The notes: generated from the letters alone by a model not told the origin. A DNA stretch of 48,733 bases from an uncultured Saprospiraceae bacterium (GCA_938018185.1 CALIIW010000150.1:1-48733); one strand, 5' to 3'. Counted from the first letter of the stretch, positions 1 to 8,635 are shown. Numbers and translations: made by a program.

Positions 1-272
1 AGATGTGCCGCCAATGCCAAGCAAGTATCAAAGAAAAAACCAGCATAGGCCCATTCTTTTAAAGTAGTGGACATTCGAGTCCAAATAGCTACCAAACCTA
101 AAATTTTTGCAGTAGCTAAAGGGTAGATCAAGTAAGTGGGATATCCTAAACTTGAAAAGGCTCCTTGAATCATTTCATGATTAAAAAAGTACATGGAGGC
201 AGAAAATAGCATTAGCGCAGTCAATAAGCCAGTTGAGAGGTAGTAGATTATCTTTGATGTCTTTTGATTCAT
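1..272 (-). CDS. DoxX-like small membrane protein (partial, C-terminus off the window)
   Basis: The reverse strand from the ATG at 270-272 reads without a stop to the window edge, giving about 90 residues that begin MNQKTSKIIYYLSTGLLTAL. Three hydrophobic segments are visible: one near residues 8-28, one around the LIYPLATAKILGLVAIW stretch, and one at WAYAGFFFDTCLAL. The spacing and the 'YPTYLIYPLATAKILG' type motif resemble the DoxX-like family (DoxX_2), four-helix inner-membrane proteins of poorly defined function. The gene is divergent from the methyltransferase at 462. The assignment is by eye, and the C-terminal third is missing. Confidence 0.7.
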   Translation of the reverse strand, partial: MNQKTSKIIYYLSTGLLTALMLFSASMYFFNHEMIQGAFSSLGYPTYLIYPLATAKILGLVAIWTRMSTTLKEWAYAGFFFDTCLALAAH

Positions 273-420
273 AAAGTGTTCTTTGAGCACTTAAGGTAGC
301 TAATTTGCGCTTATTTGCTTAATTTCCTAATATAAAAAAGTATTACTTGATAGACAAAGACAGTTAAAAAAATAGTAATTTTCTCAACTGATTGATTATT
401 ATTACGTAAACTGCTTATTG

Positions 421-445
421 GGCCTCTTAGGCCTTTTCTTTATTT
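421..445 (+). terminator. short GC hairpin with T-tract in the methyltransferase leader
   Basis: GGCCT-CTT-AGGCC forms a 5-bp GC-rich stem followed by TTTTCTTTATTT. It ends 16 bp before the ATG at 462. It has the shape of a weak intrinsic terminator or attenuator. With only 5 bp in the stem it could be chance. Confidence 0.25.
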
Positions 446-461
446 AAAACATTCATCGATC

Positions 462-2075
462 ATGCTAACAAAAATTCAAAAGGGAGAATTAAGATCAGAA
501 CTTTTTAGATACCTAGATGGAGTAGCCACCGCTCCGGCAGCATATTGTTTGCATGATAAAGGAGTATTAGATTTTATATTAGAGCATAAAGAAGTCAAAT
601 TAATTGATTTAGCAAATCATTTCAAAGCAAACGAAGGCTATTTAAATGTTGCACTAAGAATACTTTGCTCCCAAGGTTGGCTAAATCAAAATTTGGACAA
701 TGCAAAGGATGAAATCATATATTCTATAAATGAAAAATCGGAAACAGCATTTTCTCATTTTTATTTGTATGAAGATGTAGTTGACTTACTCAAATTTTCG
801 GGAAAGTATCACAGCAGATTGTTTCAACAAGAACCTTTCATAAAACTTTCAAAGATCTTTGAAAAGTTTCAAAAAAATTATGATATAAAATTTTCTGATG
901 AACCAATTTACTTGTCTATTCAAAAGCAAATTTTGAAACATGTGGAAGGGATGATAACTGCTCCATCTATTGTGGCATTAGGCATGAGTGGGATGTTTCA
1001 TAAGTACTTTATGGAAGCCTATTTTAGACCAGAGGAATTTCACAAAGAAGCAAAAAGTTTTTCTGTTCTTTTGGATTTCTTTGCACATCTTGGATGGTTT
1101 GAAAAGAAAAAGGAAACTTATGCATTTACAGATAAAGGATTGTTTTTTGCTAAACGGGCCTCAGCTTTTGGCGTGACAGTTTCTTACTGTCCTACCTTTA
1201 GACAATTGGATGAACTCATATTTGGAAATCCAAATCATTTGTGGGAAAAGCCCAAAGGAGCTGAGGAATTGCATGTAGATCGAAAGATGAATGTTTGGGG
1301 TTCTGGTGGTGCGCATGGAACTTACTTTAAAAAAGTTGATGAGATTATAATTGATTTATTCAATCAGCCCATTGAAGATCAACCAAAAGGAATCGTTGAC
1401 ATGGGGTGTGGCAATGGTGCATACCTTCAACATTTATACGAAGTCATCGAGCAGAGAACATTAAGAGGCAGCATGTTAGAAGAACATCCTTTATTCTTGG
1501 TTGGAGCCGATTACAACCAGGCTGCCTTAAAAGTGACTAGAGCAAACTTAATAGCCGCTGATATTTGGGCAAAGGTGATTTGGGGAGACATCGGTAGGCC
1601 AGATATTTTGGCAAAGGATCTGAATGAAAATTACAACATAGAATTAAAAGATCTACTGAGTGTGCGAACATTTTTAGATCACAATAGAATATGGGAAGAT
1701 CCAAAAGAGCTAACAAAAGATAGGGTGAGTAAGTCTACTGGAGCCTTTGCTTTTAGAGGAAGGAGAATAAGCAACAATGCAGTGGAGGATAATCTAAAAG
1801 AGCACCTCATGAAGTGGGCGCCTTATGTAGAAAAATTTGGACTCCTTGTTATTGAATTGCATACCATTCCTCCACACTTAACAGCAGAGAACTTAGGACG
1901 TACTGCAGCAACGGCATACGATGCCACACATGGTTTTTCAGATCAATACATTGTAGAGATTCCAATCTTTAATAAGATTGCAGCTGAGGCTGGTTTGTTT
2001 CCTGATGAAAAACATTTTTCTAAGTTTCCCAATTCTGATTTAGCCACTGTGAGTATTAATTTGTTGAAAGGGTAG
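462..2075 (+). CDS. class I SAM-dependent methyltransferase, AprA/PKS-type
   Basis: A 537-residue protein predicted to be a SAM-dependent methyltransferase. The Rossmann motif I is clear at about residues 310-320 (VDMGCGNGAY), followed by an acidic 'GADYN' strand end and 'GDIGRPDILAKDL'. The segment 'LLSVRTFLDHNR' is, from memory, typical of the methyltransferase domains in polyketide synthase loading modules (AprA/GphF type), here encoded as a free-standing protein. The N-terminal half contains two similar winged-helix-like blocks, about residues 17-77 (LDGVATAPAAYCL) and 158-215 (VEGMITAPSIVAL), as in dimerising O-methyltransferases. No PKS or NRPS gene is nearby, so the substrate is unknown. 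The first ATG after the AT-rich leader was used. The stop codon is followed within 3 bp by a dispersed palindromic repeat. Confidence 0.8.
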   Translation: MLTKIQKGELRSELFRYLDGVATAPAAYCLHDKGVLDFILEHKEVKLIDLANHFKANEGYLNVALRILCSQGWLNQNLDNAKDEIIYSINEKSETAFSHFYLYEDVVDLLKFSGKYHSRLFQQEPFIKLSKIFEKFQKNYDIKFSDEPIYLSIQKQILKHVEGMITAPSIVALGMSGMFHKYFMEAYFRPEEFHKEAKSFSVLLDFFAHLGWFEKKKETYAFTDKGLFFAKRASAFGVTVSYCPTFRQLDELIFGNPNHLWEKPKGAEELHVDRKMNVWGSGGAHGTYFKKVDEIIIDLFNQPIEDQPKGIVDMGCGNGAYLQHLYEVIEQRTLRGSMLEEHPLFLVGADYNQAALKVTRANLIAADIWAKVIWGDIGRPDILAKDLNENYNIELKDLLSVRTFLDHNRIWEDPKELTKDRVSKSTGAFAFRGRRISNNAVEDNLKEHLMKWAPYVEKFGLLVIELHTIPPHLTAENLGRTAATAYDATHGFSDQYIVEIPIFNKIAAEAGLFPDEKHFSKFPNSDLATVSINLLKG

Positions 2076-2077
2076 GT

Positions 2078-2143
2078 TAGTTGATAGTTGTTGGTTCTTC
2101 GGTTTTGCTTGTAGAAAATCGAACAACAAACAACCAGCAACCA
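2078..2143. repeat. dispersed palindromic repeat, copy 1
   Basis: This intergenic element begins 3 bp after the methyltransferase stop. Its arms GTTGTTGGTTCTTCG (2086-2100) and CGAACAACAAACAAC (2120-2134) pair at 13 of 15 positions. The same element in reverse orientation lies immediately after dnaK at 27683-27747, sharing the string GTTGATAGTTGTTGGTT and the inner CGAACAAC motif. It sits between two convergent genes and could fold as a hairpin in either transcript. Confidence 0.7.
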
Positions 2144-2151
2144 CCATACAA

Positions 2152-3522
2152 CTATTTCACAACAATAACTTTCTTTGTTAAAAAGCTATTTCCTTGACTC
2201 ACTTTTAATACGTACGTACCAGCATAAACTGCTCTAAGATCAAAATAGGCGATTGTAGATCCTTTGTGAATTTTTGAAGATGAAATTAGACGGCCAGTGT
2301 TGTCAAACAATTCAAGCAATACCTCTTCTTCTACTAATTTTTTTATTTGTATGGCCAATAAGTCTGAAGCAGGATTTGGGAAAATTTCTATTTGATCGAT
2401 ACTAAGTACTGTTTCTTTAACCGGGTTCACATCTGTATACACTGTAGTATTTTCATCTACAGCAGTGACATCTCTTCTTTCAGAAACACCATAGAAGCTT
2501 GGTCCAACAACATATGGGTATGTAGAATTCCAGTTTTCATCTACCGTTGCAAAATAGCAGTAGATGCCTTGAGGGTATTCCGGGGTGACACAAAACCTAC
2601 CATTATGCTCATCTAAAAAATCTTCCTGGCCATCATGACTAATGTATTCGTAATCTTCTTTGTAGTATCCAAGGAAATATGTAGCATTAATTGCTGGTCC
2701 TTGATCTGAGGCATTTCCATTAGGATCTGTTGTTCTTTCTGTGATGTCTCTAAGTTGGTAAGAAGATTTAATTCGTTCAATACCTCCAGTACCATCTGCA
2801 TTTTTGTATCCATATGCACCATAAATTGGGAAACCATCATAAGCATATCCAATTAATGGCGAATGTGTATTTGGGTCTATGGCATAAAGACCTTCAGCAT
2901 CATAAAGATTGCAAATGTCAGAAATTACTTCTAGATCAAGTTTGAAAGCAGAAGGGTTTTGGTGGTGATGATAATTACCCATTGCTGGGTGAGCTTTTGA
3001 ACAATCAAAACCATCTCTTTCTGCTGGGATAGCATCTCTATTCCAATCTTGCTGCGACATAGGTCCACCAGGGCACGGCGGATTGCCAGGGCCACCACAA
3101 GGGGCATTGGTATCGGGATTCCATGCGACACCGTCTCTATAATCGAACAAGGCAACACCATTGATAAAAATACCAATATTGCCAGGCGTAGTAGCGTTCA
3201 AGTTTCCGGTATTTTGAACTGGATTTAAGGGTATTTTGAAGATCTTATTTTGGCTGGTCGCCTGTGATGGATTTCCGTCTAAAAAAGGACCAGTCGTGTA
3301 GGCAGGTATTCCGTTTGTATGAACATATACAAAATCATCTGAGTACTCGACCAGCTGACAATTGACTAAAATGCCATTATTAATTGCAGTGGAATTGCCC
3401 TCTACATAATATGTTCCTGTTTGACTTGTATTCTGTATCCAAGCTGTTACGGCAGGATTCAATTGAGCATTTGTATGAAAACCAATGATGATATAAACTA
3501 AGCTTAGATAAACTTTATGCAT
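2152..3522 (-). CDS. YHYH-domain secreted protein with T9SS sorting domain
   Basis: A 456-residue exported protein. A Sec signal peptide is visible at the N-terminus (MHKVYLSLVYIIIGFHTNAQ). The middle of the protein contains 'MGNYHHHQNPSAF' and 'YAYDGFPIYGAYGY', the two hallmarks of the YHYH domain (Pfam family of unknown function, often in marine bacteria). The last 75 or so residues, from 'IEIFPNPASDLL' to the terminal 'TKKVIVVK', are a type A T9SS C-terminal sorting domain, so the product should cross the outer membrane by type IX secretion. The histidine-rich motif suggests metal binding, which is inference. It is convergent with the methyltransferase gene; the 270 bp upstream (3523-3792) is AT-rich with no gene. 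Confidence 0.85.
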   Translation of the reverse strand: MHKVYLSLVYIIIGFHTNAQLNPAVTAWIQNTSQTGTYYVEGNSTAINNGILVNCQLVEYSDDFVYVHTNGIPAYTTGPFLDGNPSQATSQNKIFKIPLNPVQNTGNLNATTPGNIGIFINGVALFDYRDGVAWNPDTNAPCGGPGNPPCPGGPMSQQDWNRDAIPAERDGFDCSKAHPAMGNYHHHQNPSAFKLDLEVISDICNLYDAEGLYAIDPNTHSPLIGYAYDGFPIYGAYGYKNADGTGGIERIKSSYQLRDITERTTDPNGNASDQGPAINATYFLGYYKEDYEYISHDGQEDFLDEHNGRFCVTPEYPQGIYCYFATVDENWNSTYPYVVGPSFYGVSERRDVTAVDENTTVYTDVNPVKETVLSIDQIEIFPNPASDLLAIQIKKLVEEEVLLELFDNTGRLISSSKIHKGSTIAYFDLRAVYAGTYVLKVSQGNSFLTKKVIVVK

Positions 3523-3792
3523 AGAGTAGGTTTTTTTTATAAAATTGAAAGAAATCTTCCTTAATTATATGAAGACAAGATATAAGAAAAAAGACATACC
3601 TATTAAGTTGATAATTAAAAATTTGATTTTACAATCTTAAGGAACAAGCCCTTATAGGATTTGCTGCAATTCTTGTCGAATATTTTGTTCTTTTTGGTAA
3701 AAAAAAACTAAAATAGCCTTATACTAGATTTTAAATAAACTAGAATCTATATTTAAGCCAAACAAAAACCAAAATCAAGGATTATATTATTT

Positions 3793-4350
3793 ATGAAAAC
3801 TGCGATTAAATACGGCCTTATACTTGCTGCAATAACAATTTTGATTACTAGCCTAAAATACTTTTTTGCCAGGAGTACCCTAATCACTCCTTCCGGCTTA
3901 GATTTTATTTTTAGCCTTATTCTCCCGTTTGTTTTAATGTACTTAGCCTTGCGTGCCATTAAACGTACCAATGACGGCTTTCTGTCTGTTGGTGAAGGTC
4001 TAATGAATTCAATGCTTGTATACGCGATAGGGACGCTTTTGGGCGTTCTTTTTACTTTTTGTTTATTGAATTATATAGATCCAAGCATTATTGATGAAAT
4101 GCCTGATTTTGCGAATACTTCTGAAGAGAGTTTTAGAGCTGGTTATCTTTTGAGTGGAGGAGATCCAATGACGGTTGATCAAGCCTATGAGACTCATATG
4201 CTTAAAGGAGGAAGCGCAATTTCCTCCTTTGCAAATCCTAGCTCTGCTATGTTCTTTATGTTTGGTTGGTTTGTAAGTTTGTTTTTCCCAGGACTCGTTT
4301 TTGCTTTTATAATTTCTTTTATACAAAAGAATGAAACAGGTCAAATCTAA
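3793..4350 (+). CDS. DUF4199 domain-containing membrane protein
   Basis: A 185-residue protein with four hydrophobic segments, at about residues 6-26, 36-58, 74-96 and 150-178. The layout is that of DUF4199 proteins, common in Bacteroidota and without assigned function: a helix pair, an amphipathic acidic region in the middle (SIIDEMPDFANTSEESF), then a final helix followed by a short charged tail. It is the first gene of a same-strand run of four, with a 28-bp gap to the next. The start ATG is the first in frame after an A-rich stretch. Two more DUF4199 paralogues lie at 5987 and 6549. Confidence 0.8.
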   Translation: MKTAIKYGLILAAITILITSLKYFFARSTLITPSGLDFIFSLILPFVLMYLALRAIKRTNDGFLSVGEGLMNSMLVYAIGTLLGVLFTFCLLNYIDPSIIDEMPDFANTSEESFRAGYLLSGGDPMTVDQAYETHMLKGGSAISSFANPSSAMFFMFGWFVSLFFPGLVFAFIISFIQKNETGQI

Positions 4351-4378
4351 TACTCAAACATAAATTAAGTTATAAGAA

Positions 4379-5977
4379 ATGGATGAAAATACAGAAAAAC
4401 AAATATCTGACGAATTGAGTAAATCAATTTTTAAGGAATGGTTAGAAAAGTTGCAACAAGAAAGTTGGCAGTTAGAGCTAATTATTTCTGGTTTTGCATT
4501 GTTTGGTATTTATAGTAGTAAGGGCGCATTAGTTGACTTAAGATTATATGAGGAGAATGTATCGAATGATATGTTTGTAGAGCCTTTGTTATACTTGGTA
4601 CAGATTGGGTGGAAAATATTTTTTATTAATTTATTGCTTCATGTTATTCTCAGGTCCTTATGGATAGGTGCCATTGGACTCCGGTATGTTTCGGCAGACA
4701 TTGATTACAAGGCTTTAAATTATTCTGAATATTTCACAAACTTTCTTAAAAGAAAAGTTGGAGACTATGATGATTTTATTGAAAGATTAGAGAAGATATG
4801 TTCGGTTTTATTTTCCTATACTTTTTTACTATTCCTACTTTTTTTATCTGCGATTGCATTTATTATGGGCATTGCCTTGCCTATCATTATTTTTGAATGG
4901 GTGGGGATAAAGGAAAATGAATCTAACATGATTTATGCTATGTGGTGGATTTTTCCCTATTTATTTTTAGGAATAATTGTCTTTATTGATTTTATTACAT
5001 TAGGGGTGATTAAGCGTATAAAAGACAACACTGTTTCAAAGATCTATTTACCCATATATAGATTTTTTAGTTTAATAACGCTTTCATTTCTTTATCGACC
5101 GTTGCTATATAATTTTATCGATGATAAGTATACAAGAAAATTATTTTACTTTTCCTTGCCTTACATTTTCTTCATTACATTCGGAGAGACGATGTTTGCT
5201 GAAAATACTTATCCTTTTATTCCTTCTGATCAACAGACCTTTGAAGAAGGACAGTATTTAGATTATAAATATTATGATGATCTATATTTAGAACGAAATG
5301 AGTATTTAACATGGGAAGAACAAAAGGATTATAAACAAACTGCTAGCATAAGATTATCATCCTATCGAATGAATAATAAATTTGAAAGTATTTTTATTAA
5401 GCATCGATCTATGGATAGTAAAATTTTACAAAAGAAATATGGGCTGACACCTATTTACGATCCAGGTTGGCATTTTACTTTATTTAATAAGGCGAAACTA
5501 AATGAAGATCTTAAATTAGATATTATTAAAAAGGAATTTGAAAAGAAATACCAACTTTTAGATAAGCAATATAGAGGAGTACGTGACTCCTTAAGAAGAA
5601 AACAATACCAAGGAGAAGAACTTATTTCGATTAAAACACGAGAAAAACAAAACCTACAAAATGCTAAATCAAATGTATTTAAAGACAAGACTAACAAAAT
5701 AGCTGTCTACAAGCAAGAACAATCTGATATGGTTTTAAATGCATTAAAAGAACTAGTGGAAATTAGGATAGATGGAATTGATTACAAAGATAGTTTGACT
5801 TGCTTTTATACAAAACATCCGAATAATGGAGAAAAAGGATTAATTTGCAATTTTAACATTGAATCGTTAAAAAAGGGAAATCATATTTTAGAGTTAGATA
5901 GAGATTATGATTATGATATAGATCAGGATTCTGTGTTGACTTCTAAATTTAAACTCCCTTTTATTAAGCAATTTTAA
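4379..5977 (+). CDS. uncharacterised multi-pass membrane protein with C-terminal coiled-coil region
   Basis: I do not recognise this 532-residue protein. The N-terminal half has about six hydrophobic segments (around residues 32-52, 70-102, 142-175, 182-210, 228-245 and 254-273). The C-terminal half, about 260 residues, is hydrophilic and very rich in Lys, Tyr and Asp, with a probable coiled coil near residues 375-420 (KKEFEKKYQLLDKQYRGVR). There is no signal-peptide cleavage site and no enzyme motif that I can see. It lies between DUF4199 genes, 28 bp after the first and 9 bp before the second, so co-transcription and a shared membrane role are likely. No function is proposed. Confidence 0.8.
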   Translation: MDENTEKQISDELSKSIFKEWLEKLQQESWQLELIISGFALFGIYSSKGALVDLRLYEENVSNDMFVEPLLYLVQIGWKIFFINLLLHVILRSLWIGAIGLRYVSADIDYKALNYSEYFTNFLKRKVGDYDDFIERLEKICSVLFSYTFLLFLLFLSAIAFIMGIALPIIIFEWVGIKENESNMIYAMWWIFPYLFLGIIVFIDFITLGVIKRIKDNTVSKIYLPIYRFFSLITLSFLYRPLLYNFIDDKYTRKLFYFSLPYIFFITFGETMFAENTYPFIPSDQQTFEEGQYLDYKYYDDLYLERNEYLTWEEQKDYKQTASIRLSSYRMNNKFESIFIKHRSMDSKILQKKYGLTPIYDPGWHFTLFNKAKLNEDLKLDIIKKEFEKKYQLLDKQYRGVRDSLRRKQYQGEELISIKTREKQNLQNAKSNVFKDKTNKIAVYKQEQSDMVLNALKELVEIRIDGIDYKDSLTCFYTKHPNNGEKGLICNFNIESLKKGNHILELDRDYDYDIDQDSVLTSKFKLPFIKQF

Positions 5978-5986
5978 CAATTTTAA

Positions 5987-6505
5987 ATGACTCGAATTGT
6001 ACTTATTTGTGGTGTAATTTATGCACTAATTTCGGCTCTTATTTCTGTGCTATACTTCAATCAGACCTTTGGAATGTTAGCGATGACGGGTCTTGGAATT
6101 GTGGTGTTGATTCTTACTTTAATAGTTGGAATAATGATGTATCGAAAAGGGAATAATGGCTTCTCTCCCTTTAAGGATAATCTAAAATTATCCGCTGGTA
6201 TTGTGTTGATTGGAGTGGTTTTATCTGGAATTTTAGGACAAGTATATAATAACTCACTTTCTGATGAAGCTAAAAGTGAATTTCAAGACAGCTTTATTGA
6301 TAATCAATTAGCAGGCTATGAATCTTTGGGTTTGCCCATTACATCAGAAGTTGAAGAAAACCTAGAAAATCAAGCAAAAGCAATGTTCTCATTCAAGCTA
6401 ATACTAATGGGTTTACCTTTTGCTTTGATGATGTATGGATTAGTTGCTTTCATTGTAGCCTTGATCTTTAGAAAAGATCCCATAGAGCAGCAAGGAGCTG
6501 TATAG
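5987..6505 (+). CDS. DUF4199 domain-containing membrane protein, paralogue 2
   Basis: A 172-residue protein with four membrane segments and an acidic loop between the third and fourth (SLSDEAKSEFQDSFIDNQL). It is closely similar over its full length to the next gene, which has the same 172-residue length, the same MTRI start and the same 'MFSxKxILMGLP' segment. The pair is therefore a recent tandem duplication. It starts 9 bp after the preceding 532-residue membrane protein gene, which suggests translational coupling. DUF4199 has no established function. Confidence 0.8.
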   Translation: MTRIVLICGVIYALISALISVLYFNQTFGMLAMTGLGIVVLILTLIVGIMMYRKGNNGFSPFKDNLKLSAGIVLIGVVLSGILGQVYNNSLSDEAKSEFQDSFIDNQLAGYESLGLPITSEVEENLENQAKAMFSFKLILMGLPFALMMYGLVAFIVALIFRKDPIEQQGAV

Positions 6506-6548
6506 ATTAAAATTACAACAAACCAAAAAGGATAAACAGAATAGTCAG

Positions 6549-7067
6549 ATGACTCGAATTATATTAATCATTGGATTGGTTTACGGTTTTGTAGGCCTCT
6601 TATTGTCGATCTCATTTTACTTGCAAATGGCCGGAACTTTTACCATGCTTCTTCTTGGTATTATTATAATGATTGCTTTTTTTGTATTAGGAATAATGAT
6701 GTTCAGAAAAAGTAATGCAGGCTATTCGGTCTTTATGGATAATATAAAACTGTGTTTTGGAATAATGTTTTTGGGAATGTTTATTTCTAACTCTTTGAGT
6801 TTCGTATATACTTCAAGCATACCTGAAGAAAAGAAACTTGAATTGCAGGATAATTTTATTGAGAAACAGTTAGAATTCCATAAATCTATTGGGTTGCCCG
6901 CTACAACAGAAGTTGAAGACCAATTAATTAGTCAAGCCGAAGCTATGTTTTCATTGAAAGCAATTCTAATGGGTTTACCAATCATACTAGGGCTGTATGG
7001 GATCTTAGCATTCATATTATCCTTGATCTTGACAAAAAATCCTCCAGAGCAAAATGTAGTGGAATAA
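6549..7067 (+). CDS. DUF4199 domain-containing membrane protein, paralogue 3
   Basis: A 172-residue tandem copy of the preceding gene. Shared landmarks are MTRI at the start, 'FMDNIKL' against 'FKDNLKL', the acidic loop with 'LQDNFIEKQLEFHKSIGLP', and the fourth helix 'AMFSLKAILMGLP'. It has four predicted membrane segments. It is the last gene of the membrane-protein run, separated from the previous gene by 43 bp. No terminator hairpin with a T-tract follows directly; instead the hairpin-rich intergenic region at 7154-7264 begins about 90 bp downstream. Confidence 0.8.
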   Translation: MTRIILIIGLVYGFVGLLLSISFYLQMAGTFTMLLLGIIIMIAFFVLGIMMFRKSNAGYSVFMDNIKLCFGIMFLGMFISNSLSFVYTSSIPEEKKLELQDNFIEKQLEFHKSIGLPATTEVEDQLISQAEAMFSLKAILMGLPIILGLYGILAFILSLILTKNPPEQNVVE

Positions 7068-7387
7068 TATGTTAGAGCCTGTTGGTTTTCATGCTTTTTT
7101 AAGGGTATTTAGAAGTAAGGCTAAAAAACGGCAGAGGCGTGATATTATTATAGCCCAGTGTGTAAACACTGGGTACAGGAAATGAGCTGAATTCATTTGG
7201 CGTGATTTTTTAAACGACTGACTGATTTTTTGCTTTAGCAAAAATGAAAGTCCGGTGGACTTTCAAAGGAGGGATCCCGCAGGGAGACAAATGGCTTTCG
7301 AGGATTATGCGGTTTTCCAGCCCTTTCCGCTAGAAACGAGGTATAGAATTTAAGTTACACAATTATCAGAAGTTGATTTTTAATGAT
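7068..7387. other. 320-bp gene-free region with hairpin cluster
   Basis: There is no credible gene here. The region lies between the ends of two convergent genes. It holds three perfect short palindromes (listed separately as 7154-7264) and, after them, a more GC-rich stretch around 7265-7340 (GGGATCCCGCAGGGAG) that looks different in composition from the AT-rich spacers nearby. It may be the remnant of a small non-autonomous element. Confidence 0.6.
7154..7264. repeat. cluster of three perfect inverted repeats (REP/MITE-like)
   Basis: Three hairpins are visible: CCCAGTGT-GTAA-ACACTGGG (7154-7173), TTTTTGC-TTTA-GCAAAAA (7227-7244) and GAAAGTCC-GGT-GGACTTTC (7246-7264). The middle one recurs in near-identical form, with a GAAA loop, downstream of the GH3 gene at 26665-26687. 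Short palindromes of this kind are typical of REP-like sequences moved by Y1 transposases, but no transposase is in the window. Confidence 0.6.
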
Positions 7388-7930
7388 TTAAGTTTTATCT
7401 GACAATCCCTTTTTTAGACTAAATATAATATTTTTTGGAAAGCCCTCATCTTTTCTATCTGGAAGTAAATTAAATCCTTGTTTTTTCAAAAGCTTTATGG
7501 AAGCTTTGTTTTCAAACTGCGTATATGCTTCAATGGTTTGTAATTGCAAATCCTTAAAACCATAATTCAAAACTGCTTTTAAGGCTTCTGTCATTATCCC
7601 TTTGGCTTGTGAATCTGTATGCAGGTCATAGCCAACTTCACCAGTTAATTTATCTTCAGAAAAATGCCATAAAGAAATGGAGCCCAACATCTTCGAAGGA
7701 GCAAGCTTATTTGCAATACACCAGTAAATGTTTTCATTGTTTTCAATACCAGTATTTACTTTTTTGATGAATGCAAGCGCATCTTCTAAAGTCTCTGCCG
7801 TTGGTCTTACAATAAATTTATTCACCTCCGGATCAGAACGTAAAAATTGAATCACAGCTGCATCACTTGGTATAAGCTGTCTAAGCACAAGTCTTTCTGT
7901 TTCTATTTCTGGAAAAGGTGTAAAATTCAT
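7388..7930 (-). CDS. GNAT family N-acetyltransferase (RimJ/RimL type)
   Basis: A 180-residue acetyltransferase. The opening 'ETERLVLRQLIPSDA' is characteristic of the RimJ/RimL subgroup. The acetyl-CoA binding motif A region reads 'GEVGYDLHTDSQAKGIMTEAL' (about residues 98-117), matching the Q-x-x-G-x-x-T-E-A pattern, and 'NKASIKLLKKQGF' (about 145-157) is the usual motif B end. Members acetylate the N-terminus of ribosomal proteins or small amines; the substrate here cannot be told. The gene appears to be transcribed alone. Confidence 0.88.
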   Translation of the reverse strand: MNFTPFPEIETERLVLRQLIPSDAAVIQFLRSDPEVNKFIVRPTAETLEDALAFIKKVNTGIENNENIYWCIANKLAPSKMLGSISLWHFSEDKLTGEVGYDLHTDSQAKGIMTEALKAVLNYGFKDLQLQTIEAYTQFENKASIKLLKKQGFNLLPDRKDEGFPKNIIFSLKKGLSDKT

Positions 7931-7986
7931 AGATTTTAATTCACTTGAGAGTAAGTTGAAACCTAAATATATAGAATTTTAAGTTG

Positions 7987-8463
7987 TCAATTTTGTTTGA
8001 CTAAGTGCGTGTTAAATCTATCGCAACAAGGAGAGATTAGATCTAGAGAATCACTCCTGAATTCAATATATTTTTCATTGTCTATTATCAACTGATAAGA
8101 GAATGGGTTTGGGTTAAAGTCTGCTTTAAAGAGCACAGCTATTATACCATCTGTTCTGGTGATCCTTTGGATTTTTCCACTTGCTAGCAATTCATTAGCT
8201 TTTTCTAATCCAAAAATTCCATTGGATTTTACCAATAAATGATCAAAGTCTTTCCCATATCCGGCCCCAGTTTCTCCGCCAGAACTACTTTCCACTCGCC
8301 ATATGCCTCGAATATCAGCTTCTTCTGAAAGATCATCAGTCGGATAATAATGGTCGAATGGAATGTGGTCTAATAGGCCAAGGAGTCCAATATCTGGTTC
8401 TTGTTTGCTACAAGAGAAATTCAAAAGTAAAAGGCAAAAGAAGATATAAAATTGAATTCGCAT
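7987..8463 (-). CDS. lipoprotein of unknown function, paralogue of 8636-9133
   Basis: A 158-residue protein with a lipoprotein signal peptide; the lipid cysteine is Cys18 (LNFSC). It is about two-thirds identical by eye to the next gene upstream. Shared blocks are 'YYPTDDLS', 'DFDHLLVK', 'NGIFGLEK', 'ASGKIQRI', 'DFNPNP' and 'CCDR.NTHL'. The paired cysteines near the C-terminus are conserved in both. I recognise no domain. It is a tandem duplicate with its own 5' region; the perfect hairpin at 8537-8587 separates the two genes, so they are probably separate transcripts. Confidence 0.75.
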   Translation of the reverse strand: MRIQFYIFFCLLLLNFSCSKQEPDIGLLGLLDHIPFDHYYPTDDLSEEADIRGIWRVESSSGGETGAGYGKDFDHLLVKSNGIFGLEKANELLASGKIQRITRTDGIIAVLFKADFNPNPFSYQLIIDNEKYIEFRSDSLDLISPCCDRFNTHLVKQN

Positions 8464-8536
8464 AAATATGGATTAAAGATTAAGTTTGAAGGGGCTTTAG
8501 TAGTGTAGACAGTGGATTGGGCACAAATGGTTGGCT

Positions 8537-8587
8537 TAAAACTTAAAAAGAGCTGCCCATTCTTTGGGCAGCTCTTTTTAAGTTTTA
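8537..8587. terminator. strong bidirectional intrinsic terminator
   Basis: A perfect 23-bp inverted repeat (8537-8559 and 8565-8587) with a 5-nt loop. The GC core AGAGCTGCCCA is flanked by A- and T-runs on both sides, so it would work on either strand. On the minus strand it ends the transcript of the lipoprotein gene at 8636-9133. Confidence 0.9.
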
Positions 8588-8635
8588 AGCTTTTAAGGAC
8601 AAAAGAATAATTTATGTAAATTGACTTCCGTGTAG

